A stretch of DNA of 64,000 nt. Source: Impatiens glandulifera (taxonomy: Eukaryota > Streptophyta > Magnoliopsida > Ericales > Balsaminaceae). Where the stretch lies: NCBI RefSeq assembly GCF_907164915.1, contig NC_061869.1, positions 16,283,125 through 16,347,124 of the forward strand, read 5' to 3'. The notes beneath the pieces were generated by a model that was not told the DNA's origin, did no database searches, and was given only the letters and a program-made list of their open reading frames with translations. Shown one piece after another: positions 23,860 to 34,259 of the stretch. How positions within the stretch are numbered: the first letter of the stretch is position 1; each line of letters starts with the position of its first letter. Position numbers and translations under genes: made by a program.

Positions 23860-24128
23860 GAAGAAAGAACAATATCAACCAAAAATATCAATTCTACAAT
23901 TCTGTCTTTTCGTCGGAATAAAGAAGCCTTAAAAAATAGATCTTCACCGTTCATAACGTTGTCCAAAAATAACTAACAAGCTACCCTAAACTTAAATTTG
24001 TTATATATTCTCTCTTTTCTTGTTGTCCACAAAATAAAAAAACCTTAGATGAAACAATGTGCTTTCATATTGTCTAAATAAAGCACTCACAAAGTTGGGT
24101 CCCTTCAAATATGAGGAAAAAATCGAAC
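23860..24128 (-). repeat. LTR-like repeat R3 (copy B)
   Basis: Counterpart of 12825-13098, truncated by the SINE at 24141. Confidence 0.55.
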
Positions 24129-24140
24129 ATGTATAAGATA

Positions 24141-24330
24141 TTTTTTTTGAGAACGTTAGATTCTGTTTCTACTTCAGAGTGACTAATTTCCGCGGGTTAA
24201 GCATATAGTCCGTAAACACACTTAACCAATAAATTAGACGAACAGAACTTGCCGTCCTATGAGCTCAAACTCAGAACCTCTATGAGATTAGAGATATCAA
24301 CTTCCTTTTGTCGCTAGACTAAAATATGAG
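24141..24330 (-). mobile_element. tRNA-derived SINE (copy B)
   Basis: Orthologous to the SINE at 13111-13300, with A tail (T's at 24141-24148) and flanking repeats ATGTATAAGATA (24129-24140) and ATGTGTAAGGTA (24331-24342). Confidence 0.75.
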
Positions 24331-24469
24331 ATGTGTAAGGTATATCTTATAAATGTTACACTTTGATCTAAGAGTCACGAGTCTAGCTAGACATTTGGGA
24401 CAAACTTTGTGATATTAAAAACTTGTTATCAATATTTTTGAAGTTGTAAATTTGCTACACTCATTTCCT

Positions 24470-24632
24470 TACCTAGGATCCTCTGCTACCAATGTAGCGT
24501 GTTCCCTCTGTGCATTCTCACAAATAGAGGGGCAATATTGTAAATAAAAGAAGACCTCTTATTTTATTTACAATACTGCCCCTCTGCTTGTGAGAAGACA
24601 CAGAAAGAACACGCTACATGAGGATCCTGTCC
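24470..24632. mobile_element. Fold-back MITE, copy B only
   Basis: A 163-bp element whose two halves are near-perfect inverted repeats of about 75 bp, from AGGATCCTC and GTAGCGTGTTC inward to a centre near 24553. It is flanked by a 10-bp direct repeat, CTCATTTCCT, at 24460-24469 and 24633-24642. Copy A has the single unfilled site near 13445. The 9-10-bp target duplication and long inverted repeats point to a Mutator-like MITE; the superfamily is inferred. Transcripts would fold into a long hairpin and could feed small-RNA production. Confidence 0.88.
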
Positions 24633-25019
24633 CTCATTTCCTATGATTTCTGAATGACATATAATTTTTTTTCAAAAGTTATCATTGATTAGTGAATGTG
24701 TTTTATTCGTTCAAAATATTTTGCGACAAATCATATTTTCCGTGGCAAATATTGTTGCAATTCCATCTAACATCTTCTGTATGCTAATAACACGTTCTTT
24801 ATAAACCATCAGTAGACAGTTTGAAACTTTAAATATTATATTTGCAGACTATATAATATAAAACAAGTAAATATTCATTTATTTATAAGACATTATTGAT
24901 TATTACAAACTCATATTAAAATATATAACAGCACACATTGATTATTTATCACCTCCGTGTGATAATTAAAGTACAAATATCCAAACTTAATAATCATAAA
25001 GATATTATTATTAAAATGG

Positions 25020-27226
25020 CTAATTGGTGATATGGTGCTTCTCGATGTCCTTGGTAACAGAAGTAGCGAATTCCATGAAGGAGGTGGGATCCTCTACATC
25101 CTCGCTCAGCTTCTCATACTCAAATGTCCACGTGACTATGTCATTTTCTCCTTCGGTTTCCACGTGGAGGTGTATGATAAAAGTTTTGTACAGCTCCTTC
25201 AGATCGCCGCCAATAACGTTGTAAGCAACTGTTTTATTCTCTTCGTCTATGCTTTCTACCACCGCCTTTGCCACCTTCTGTTTTCCCTCTGTATATCACA
25301 TTTTGATTCATAATTGGAAGAAACATGTATACAAAAATAAAAAATAAATTGTATCCATTTTTATTTGAGGAACCAACTTGAACCAATGATTATTTGAGGC
25401 ATGAACTTTGTTGTTTTACTAGGGCCGACAATTTCTTACTTGATACGAAAATACGACCAGGACCGAACACGAAAAATCACATTTGATCGAATCGAAATCA
25501 GGTCGACCCATTTAATTTATTAATAAACATGTCAAAATGGGGCATATGTAAAATAACCCAAATTAGACCGCCTTGTGTTTTTTTTCTCACTCACTTCTTT
25601 TCTTTTGTAAGTAAAATTTTGATTTAATTTTATTATTTTTCTCCGATGGGATAGTAATTAAAGTGAGTTGAGTTAAGTGAATCGGGTCGGAGTCGGGTTA
25701 GGATGAATTACAAATAAAAAATCATGTTTAAATTAGAAAGTTTGATCCAAATATTAAATAAGTAAGGTTAAAGTTAATATTGTTCTTGAGTAACTAAAAT
25801 TTGAGTGATAAAGATTTGAATTTTTTTTTTGAGAAAAATAGATCTGATATTTGTTTTGTTTGAGAATTTTAAAACGAAATAATTTTGTGTACGATTTATT
25901 GATTTAAACGTATTTATATTCTAAATTGAAAATTTTCATGATATACTCAAATAAACTATTTAATATAGTTTGAATATATTAAAAAATCTGCAGAGAATGT
26001 GTAGGGGTGTACTTAAAAAATAAATAAAGAAGAGAATTACTATTTTTCAAGTTCCTTTAGTTCCTTTAGGAGAAAGTCTCATTGTTAAAATTGTTAAAAT
26101 TTGAACCAATATAATATAATTTAAAGTTCTAGAGTCTCATTTGATGAAAATGAGCTCAATTGGTTAAGAAGAAATCATAGGTATACAACCTAGGGTTGCC
26201 CTGGGTTTAAGCCCACCCTGCCTGATGCTATTTTCTTTTTTCCTATGTGAGAGATGGAAGAGAGAAGTATCGAGAGTATTTGACATTAGATTTTTTAAAT
26301 TAATTTTATTTTAATGAAATCATATATTATTTTATTTAATTATTTACTCTCTTCTATTTTATTAGAAAATATTTTATTTAATTTTTTAAAATTAATTTTT
26401 ATTTAAGATAAATAAAAAGAAATTATGAGTATTTTAATTTTTAATCAACACCAAACAAAAAAATACTGATTTTTTTAAAAACTTTTATCAAACATGTTCC
26501 TTTAGAAAAACTAAAATATTTATGATTAGACTAGATTTATGATTATTTTGATTTTAGTTATTTTTAGGATTGGTCTGATATAGTCATTTGATTATTTTTA
26601 TAATTTTTGAGTAATTTTTTATCTTTCATATCTTTTTACTTTTATTATGTTTAAATAATATTTTATAATAAAAAATTAAATTTTAAAATAATTAACATTA
26701 AATCAACGATTAACATATTTCAAACTTTTAAAAATAATAATAGTGATTCATTTCTACATATTATTTAATTTTTTAAAATATTTTTTTAAGTATCCTCACA
26801 CTAATTTCTTGATCCGTTCCTGGGTCTATTGAACCTTTCGTTCCTGGGTCTATTGAACCTTTCATCGGTTGAAATTTTAGAAAAAAATAACGATTATTTC
26901 ATCTATGTGAATATTTATGAGTACATCGGTTAAATAGCTAAACCCTAAATCAACAGCAAAAACTGATTAAATAATCCAATCAAGACCACGATAATGATAC
27001 TATTGAAATGAGAGATAAAGAAGAAGATATAATTGTAAGTACCATGATTGTAGTTCCAAGAGCTGATGAAGCCAACAGTTCCCCAATCGCCTTCGTGAAG
27101 ATCAACACTCTGGATGTTAGAAGGGGACATGTCGGAGATGTGGTGAGGTCTTTGGTGGAATATTTCATGAAACACATCTCCGCCCGACTTTATCACAGTT
27201 TTGGATGACAACTTTTGAACCGACAT
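25020..27226 (-). CDS. MLP-like protein (Bet v 1 / major latex protein family), copy B
   Basis: Tandem duplicate of the gene at 13881-15320 with identical structure. Exon 1 is 27226-27043 (184 nt, donor G|GTACTTAC). The intron is 27042-25289 (1754 nt, ending ATATACAG). Exon 2 is 25288-25020 with stop. The product is 150 aa with the same motifs: FHEIFHQRPHHISDMSP, LHEGDWGTVGFISSWNY, and the C-terminal EYEKLSEDV and VTKDIEKHH. Against copy A, exon 2 differs at two residues (Met/Val, Met/Lys), whereas exon 1 differs at nine of 61, six of them in and after the glycine-rich loop. The frame and splice sites are intact, so a functional protein is likely; ligand and expression are unknown. The intron is about 770 bp longer, mostly through the segment at 26190-26870. 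Confidence 0.93.
26190..26870. other. Extra ~680 bp in the intron of MLP copy B
   Basis: Absent from copy A, where the flanks meet near 14945-14960. It starts next to a tRNA-like head: GAGCTCAATTGGTTAAGA (box A-like) at 26150-26170 and GGGTTTAAGCCC (box B-like) near 26208. It continues as AT-rich sequence and ends with two copies of GTTCCTGGGTCTATTGAACC. A SINE-like origin is possible but not proven. Confidence 0.5.
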
Positions 27227-27300
27227 CGTTAATATTGGCTAGAGAGAGAAAGTTGAGATCTACGGTTTGTTTCTATGGATAAACATGTAATTTGGAGGTC

Positions 27301-27308
27301 AATTTATA
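27301..27308 (-). promoter_or_regulatory. TATA box of MLP copy B
   Basis: TATAAATT on the minus strand, 75-80 bp upstream of the ATG, at the same place as in copy A. Confidence 0.7.
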
Positions 27309-27668
27309 GCACTAGTTGGTGCATCGTGTGATTCATGTGGACTATTTTAATGGTTTCTCACACTGAAATAATTGAGATAAATTAAATTTTAATATAACAA
27401 TCTTTCCAAATATTCAAGAGCTAATCCTTTGATTAAGACTTCAAAATCAAAATTAGTTAAAATTGAAAAAAAAATCATTAACTAATTTTTGCTTTTCAAA
27501 TCATCTAAAAATAATGAAAACTTATAATAAATATAAATATAATATAATATAAGTTATTATGATATTATTATTTTTGATTAAGAAAAACTAACCTCACACT
27601 CTATCGCAATTATTCTCTATTTCCATTAAAAAAATGATAAATTAATAATTGAGTTCAATACATTTTGA

Positions 27669-27840
27669 GGCTTGGTTTTGAAGCATTACACTGACCACCA
27701 TTTATATATTTATTAGTACATTTGGAATCACATTTCTTTTTTTATTCAAAACCAGTGGACAGCGAACAAAAAGATGTCGCTTGGTTTTGAAGCATTACAC
27801 TGACCACCATTTATATATTTATTAGTACATTTGGAATCTC
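27669..27840. repeat. Local duplication of ~60 bp with ~110-bp period, copy B only
   Basis: The stretch beginning CTTGGTTTTGAAGCATTACA occurs at about 27671-27730 and again at 27780-27839. Copy A has it once (about 16757-16815). Confidence 0.75.
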
Positions 27841-27898
27841 GTGTAGTAACATTAGTTTGTTCGACTAAAAAATCTAAAAACGAGCTTGTGATACTTGA

Positions 27899-28115
27899 AT
27901 TTTTTTTTGGAAAACAGATTAAAAAATTTCTTTAAAATCTTAAAAGTGGGAGAGTCAGAAATCAAAGCTAGACAAACCCTAATTATGCTTAAGGATGACA
28001 ATCAAAAGATTTAAATAAAAACTGATCAGTAGTATTCATATATTCTACAAAAACAGAGATTACAAACAAAAAAGAATACATTCAAACCTAACCTCCCCAG
28101 CCTGAGATTTTTGCA
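27899..28115 (-). mobile_element. 5'-truncated non-LTR retroelement tail, copy B only
   Basis: 217 bp starting with a T run (the A tail of a minus-strand element) and matching, in reverse, the 3' end of the element at 6690-7728. It is bounded by the 13-bp direct repeat TTGTGATACTTGA at 27886-27898 and 28116-28128. Copy A has the unfilled site near 16859-16876, so insertion followed the duplication. Confidence 0.85.
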
Positions 28116-28158
28116 TTGTGATACTTGAGTTCAATGACATGAACTGGGATAATTGTAT

Positions 28159-28762
28159 TGTTCCCGTTCAGTATATGGACATCATGTTAGATTTTATAAA
28201 TAAAATCTAATAATACTTTATATAAACTTTAAATAGCCACCAAATACTAAACAATAGATTTTAGATGATAGATCAATTCAATTACTAGAAGCGGAATATA
28301 CATTTAGTTTACATTGTTCTTGATTGTCCTTAGGATGAATTTTGATTGATGGATCTTCCAATCTAGCACACAACCCTTAAATTCACTTTGGGATTTCTCA
28401 CCCTATGAATCTTCTCTGTTGATGGGAAGACAAGAGGGATGTTATACCTACTGAATGTCGTAACCCTACTAATACCAATCGACATGTATGAAGTCCAATG
28501 AGCCTGATCTAGTGTGAAGTTGTGTAGATTGGAGACCATAACCATATTTTGTAGATTTCGGTTATTTATAAATAAATCCCTCATAGATATTTAAATAATC
28601 ATTTGGTCTTTACGCATTTATTCCATATCCTACGTATCCCATAAACCTCCTTAATACTGTATTTGATCACTTTAGTTTAAGTTTATTGCATAATAGCCCA
28701 ACACTATAAATATTACATTAAAGGTCCAATACATATTGAATTAATTATAAATTAATCCAACA
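28159..28762 (-). repeat. 3' LTR of copia element (copy B)
   Basis: 604 bp from TGTTCCCG to ATCCAACA, giving TGTT...AACA ends. On the minus strand the purine-rich CCCAGTGGGAGAT tract directly precedes the TGTTGGAT start, a standard copia polypurine tract and LTR start. Partner of 16906-17504. Confidence 0.7.
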
Positions 28763-30741
28763 ATCTCCCACTGGGTGGAATATGCAAATCCACAATAGTG
28801 TAACATTATTGCTAGCTTGAATGGTTATTACAAACTTTAGGTATCCCTTACAATTGGTCCATTAACTATATTAATAAAGGATCATAAAGACTTTCGTTAA
28901 CATCATCGTAATTAAACCTTCCATGGTCACATTACCAACATAGCTAAATGACATAGATCAATTATGGATGCATAGCATGAAAATACATGAACATGGTCAT
29001 CACATGTCTATTTTCAACTGATCCTCTTTAAGAGATTAAAAAAAACTTTAAAATTTAATTGAGAGAATAAAATGAATACTTTAAAATGAATAAATCTGAT
29101 CATTAAAATATTCAAAACTTTATTGACTGAAACATGTAAAACCATACGTCTAGAACATATAATATAGAATAAAAATAAAATAAATACACACGCTCACTAA
29201 ACTGATATATCATCGAATAACTTAACACCCATGTGAGTAGTGTGCTCATGAAACCCTTTAGGTGTTAATGCCTTAGTTAGTGGCTCTGTTAAGATGGAGT
29301 TTGCACATATGTGCTCTATTGAAATTTGACCATCTTGAATTTCTCCTTCACAACTAAAAACTTAATCTTAATATGCTTTTACTTGTACGAGCTTCTATTG
29401 TTATTGGAATACATAACAACTAATTTATTGTCACATTATAACTTTAGTGGTCATTCAATACCCTTTATAATGCGCAGACTAGTAACAAAATATCGCAACC
29501 ATACTATGTGATTTAATGCCTCGTAACATGCAACGAACTGTGTCGCCATAGTGGATGACGCAACAAGTGTATGTTTGACACTTTTCCATGAAATTAATCC
29601 ATCGACCAACAAATATACATATCCAGATGTAAATTTCCTACTACATCCTTTAAAATTAGAATCGGAATATCTGATAATCTCCAAATCATCCGATCTCCTA
29701 TACGTGAGCATATAATCCTTTGTTCTATTCGAATATCTCATAACCCTTTTGGTTGCGCGCTAATGGTCCATCCCAGGGTTACTTAAATATCTACCAAATA
29801 CTCCGACTATGAATGCAATATCCGGACGCGTACATACTTGAGAATATATTAAACTTCCTACAACCAAAGAGTAGGGAATTACTCCATTTCTTTAATTTCC
29901 GAATTGTTCTTAGGGCATTGACTAAGACAAAATTTACCACCTTTAACGACAAGGGTGTTAATCAACTTACTTTTAAGCATGTCAAATATTTCAAGTATTT
30001 TATCAATGTAGCTTCTTTGTGATAATCCAAGAACACCACGAGAATGATCTCGGTGGATTTGGATCCCTAATACGAAAGAAGCTTCACATAGATCTGTCAT
30101 TTGGAAATTCCTAGATAGGAATTTCTTAGTGTCATGTAAAAAGCCTTTATCATTTGTGGCTAAAATAATGTCATCGACATAAAGTATCAAAAGGATGAAT
30201 TTAATCCCACTGAATTTATGATACACACAATCCTTGACTATGCTCACCTCAAAACCGAACAAAATAATCACATCATGGAATTTATGGTACCATTGAAGAG
30301 AATCTTATTTAAGCCCATAAATGGATTTTGTCAATTTGTAAACCACTTCTTTATAGTCATCCAGCATGAAATTTTGTGGTAGCTTCATGTAAATCGTTTA
30401 ATCAATTTTTCCATTAAGAAACGTTGTTTTGACATCCATTTGATGTAGCTTAAGATCAAAATGTGCTACAAGTACCATTATTGTTCTAAAAGAGTCTTTC
30501 GATGAAACTGAAGAGAAAGTCTCTTCAAAATAAATACCTTCATTTTGAGTAAAACCCTTTTCTACAAGACGTGCTTTAGACCTCTCCACATTACCCTTAG
30601 AATCCCTTTTGGTTTTAAAAATCCATTTACAACTAATGGGTTTCTTACCTTCAAGTAATGAGACAAGTTCACATAATTTATTGTCATGCATCGACTTATA
30701 CTTCTCATTCATTGCGTCGATCCACTTTTGAGAATTGGAAC

Positions 30742-31643
30742 TAGGGGTGTAAATGAGTCGAGTCGCTCGGTCAAATCTCGATTCAAGTTTGGTCAAAATC
30801 GAATTCAAGCCCAGCTCGTTTAAGATTCGAGCCGAATTCGAGCTTAGCTAAGACTCGCTTGATGACTCATCGAGCTTTTTCGAGCCTAATCATATTTTTT
30901 TTTATTATATTATATTTTTTAATGAAAATTTAAAACACCCATTAGACTATTAATGGGATTATTGTTTATTATACCGATACCAAAATTATTGGTACATAAA
31001 AGGTATGAGATTTTTAATATTTTGGTATATCAAGATATACAAAAATAATATTTATAAATTAAAAAATATATATTATATAATACTTATAAGGAAATAAATA
31101 TATTGATATTAATTTAATTATGGAAATATAATTTTTAAAAATCAAATAAAATAATATATATTGTAATATTATTTAATATATGTAATCTCGATATATTATA
31201 TTTTATAAGATATAAAAGTATTTTTATTTTACTATAAAGTATTTTATTTTTCAAAACTATTTTGCAAGAAGATTCAAGAGACTGCCTATTGATACTTCTT
31301 CAACAAACTTACATCTCGTTTCGAAGCCTTAAATCTCGCTCCGGTAAAATCCTAAATCTTATTCAGTTATTGCTCTCTTTAAGCACTAAATCTATATAGT
31401 AGTTGTTGACATAACCCATTTTTAATATAAGATATTTATATATAAATATATTTAAATTCGAGCTTCGAGCTTATCGAGCCTATCGAGACGAACTCGAGCC
31501 TATGGTTATTTGATCGAGCCGAGTTCGAGCTTAATATTAAAAGCTCGATCGAGCTCGAGCTCGAGCCGAGCCAATAAAAAATGAGTCGAGCCAAACTCGA
31601 GTTAGGGCTAGTTCGAGCTCGACTCGACTCATTTACACCCCTA
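30742..31643. mobile_element. Non-autonomous hAT element inserted in copia copy B
   Basis: 902 bp with perfect 24-bp terminal inverted repeats starting TAGGGGTGTAAATGAGTCGA. It is flanked by identical 8-bp target duplications ATTGGAAC (30734-30741 and 31644-31651). Arms are rich in CGAGCTCGAG-type motifs. No transposase reading frame is present. The matching position in copy A (19510-19520) is the uninterrupted copia sequence, so insertion came after the segmental duplication. Confidence 0.95.
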
Positions 31644-33416
31644 ATTGGAACAATTTATATCTTGAGTGAAGGTGAGTGGATCATCCTCACTCATACCATA
31701 ATTTTCCTCATGCTCCTGAAGAAATACAATGAAATCATCCGATATTGCATTTTTCTCTCTCTAGTGGACCTTCACAAAGGCACTTGTTCCTGAATTTGAG
31801 GTTGTTGAATTTCAACTATAATAAAAATTACCTCTTCCTGAATAAGGGGGAGTTCAACATTGTACATATGAGGATTCAAAATCGCTTCTTGAACAATGAC
31901 AGGTATGAAAACCTGCACATCCCAAGATAAGTTAACTTAGTCGAAGACTAATTCAAAAATTCCTCCTCCTTGAAACCAATATCTCTTATATTATTTCTTC
32001 CCTTCAACTCTACATCCTAAAAAAATACCACATTTTCGGTTTAAATTTTTTCTTTGGTGTGGGATCGTAAAACTTATAGCTCCTTGATCGCTCAGAATAA
32101 CCAATAATGTAACTACTTATTGTCTTGAGGTCCAATCTCTTTTGAAAGGCCTATAAGGCCTTACCTCAGCTGAACAACTCCAAACATGTAAATGTTTTAA
32201 ACTAGGCTTTCTGCCAATCCAAAGTTTATAAGGTGTTTTACTAACTACTTTAGTAGGTACCCTATTAAGAATATATGCTGCTGTTTTTAATTCTTCCCCA
32301 GACTGACTCTAGTAAGGTAGAATGACTAATCATACTCTTTATCATATCCTTAAGAGTCCTATTTCGTCTTTTAGATACACCGTTCATTCTAGGTGACCCA
32401 AGCATAGTGTACTGTGGGACGATACCAAATTCCTCTAGAAATTTAGAAAATAGTCATGGACGTTGTTCACCTGAACCGTCATATCTATCGTATTCACCAC
32501 AACGATCAGATTTAATACAATCAGTGCTTCATTTGAGTTGTTTCTCAACCTCAGCCTTAAACGACTTAAAAACATCCACGGACCGTGATTTTTCATGAAT
32601 AAGGTATAGGTATCCAAATCTAGAATAGTCATCAATGAATGATATAAAGTATTGTTGTCCATTCCAAGAATTCGAAAGGAATGGACCTCAAATATCTATA
32701 TGAATCAATTCTAAAACTTCCGATGATCTATTGGCACCTAACTTTTTCGATTTAGTATTTTTCCCTTTACACATTCAATACAGACATCAAAGTCTGTAAA
32801 ATTAAGGGAATCTAAAATTCTGTTAGACACAAGTCTTTTCAACTCTATTTCTAGAGATGTGACCTAACCTTCTGTGCCATAATGTTTCCAAAATTTCTTT
32901 ATTAAGTTTTCTTTTAGTACCGCGTGATTCCACGTGTAGGGTTTCATTATAAGACGAAATAGTTTCAAGAAAGTATAAATTATTGTAATTATTTAATAAA
33001 CCAGTTCTAACAATATTTGAATTTAAAGATAAACTAAAATTTAAATTTCTAAATGAACAAAAAAAATTGAATTTGTCCAAAACTGAAACAGAAATCAAAT
33101 TGCGTCTAAAGACGATATAACAAATGTATTCTTTAAATTTAAATAAAAACTAGTTTTTAACAATAATTTAAAATTCCCTATTGCAACCACGAGCACCGTT
33201 TTCCCGTCGCCCACATAGATGAATCTTTCAGCATTACTTGATAACCGATGACTCAGGCAACCCTACATAGAAACACTTATATGATTAGTAGCACTAGGAT
33301 CTACCCACCAAGTATTTCTAGGTACTAAAGCTAAATAAATCTCTCAACAAACTAAATTAATAAATGTAAGTTTAGTATCTTTCTTGGCAACCCAAGCACG
33401 ATACTTGTTACATTTT

Positions 33417-33927
33417 TTCTTCATGTGTCCTGCATTACCGCAAAAGTAACACTTTCTATCCTATACCTCGGCTATGATTTGTTTCTTCTGCTCGGGACCC
33501 TTAACAGATTCCTTATTATTTCTCTTTAAATTATTAACCTTATTACCTTTAGAGCAGCAACTATATGAGCAATTTTAGACTTGTCTAGTTTCAACCTTTC
33601 CTCCTCTTGTCCACAATAAGAAATGAGCCCGTTAAGAGATCATTTCTCCTTTTGATAATTATAGCTCTATTTCTTCATGTGTCCTGCATTACCGCAAAAG
33701 TAACCCTTTCTATCATGTACTTCTAATATGACTTGTTTCTTCTACTCGGGACCCTTAACAATTTTCTTTTTCTTTCTCTTTAGGTAATTAATCTTATTAC
33801 CTTTGGAGAAATAACTATATAAGAAATTTTAGTCCGGTTCAGTTTAAACATTTCCTCCTCTTGTCTGCAATAAGAAATGAGCTCGTTAAGAGACTATTTC
33901 TCCTTTTGATAATTATAAATCACTTTA
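33417..33927 (-). repeat. ~250-bp tandem duplication in copia gag (duplicated zinc knuckle)
   Basis: The segment starting TTCTTCATGTGTCCTGCATT occurs at 33417-33665 and 33671-33927 with moderate divergence. Each copy encodes one CCHC knuckle (CX2CX4HX4C pattern, CYFCGNAGH or GYFCGNAGH). In the second copy the first Cys reads Gly. Confidence 0.8.
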
Positions 33928-34259
33928 TACTTATTATAGTGAGCTAGTAGCAAGAGGAGTATCAGATGCACAAGAAGATCTTCGGAAAGATCAAGCTTAA
34001 GTTCCTTTAGCCTTGAAACTATATGGGACATTTCCAAGATGTTCTACCTTTTATTACCATTCTCTTTATACTTTAAGGTAATAAGGCGCGCTAAAATTGC
34101 GCTCGTTTCCGCCTTATCATTCCTTACAAATCTTTTTTCGATTTCTGTAAAGAACACCTTTACATTGGTAATATCCTCAAATACTACACATTTGAATGCC
34201 TCTGGAATGCCACACTTTATGATCATAAGACAAATGCAATTTTACCTTTCCTACTCCAA

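Larger units (their letters stand above)
19838..31955. repeat. Copy B of the tandem segmental duplication (~12.1 kb)
   Basis: Direct repeat of 8971-19837, longer because of a MITE, extra MLP intron sequence, a short retroelement tail and an hAT element. Similarity to copy A fades at about 31955, while the copia element itself continues. This places the original duplication endpoint inside copia. Confidence 0.9.
28763..34255 (-). pseudogene. Ty1/copia polyprotein, broken, copy B (gag to RNase H)
   Basis: From 5' to 3' on the minus strand: a UBN2-type gag segment with CGIPEAFKCVVFED and AETSAILARLI (34226-34044). Two CCHC zinc knuckles, CYFCGNAGHMKKKC near 33435 and a copy near 33690. The pre-integrase block WHRRLGHISRNRVEK (about 32860). 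Integrase-like pieces (32662-32400). RT start MDVKTTFLNGKID (30440-30398). Catalytic YVDDIILATND (about 30180). RNase H pieces (29741-29451). Many stops and shifts make it inactive. An hAT element interrupts it at 30742-31643. Its 5' LTR and the start of gag are missing where it meets CACTA sequence near 34255. Confidence 0.88.
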
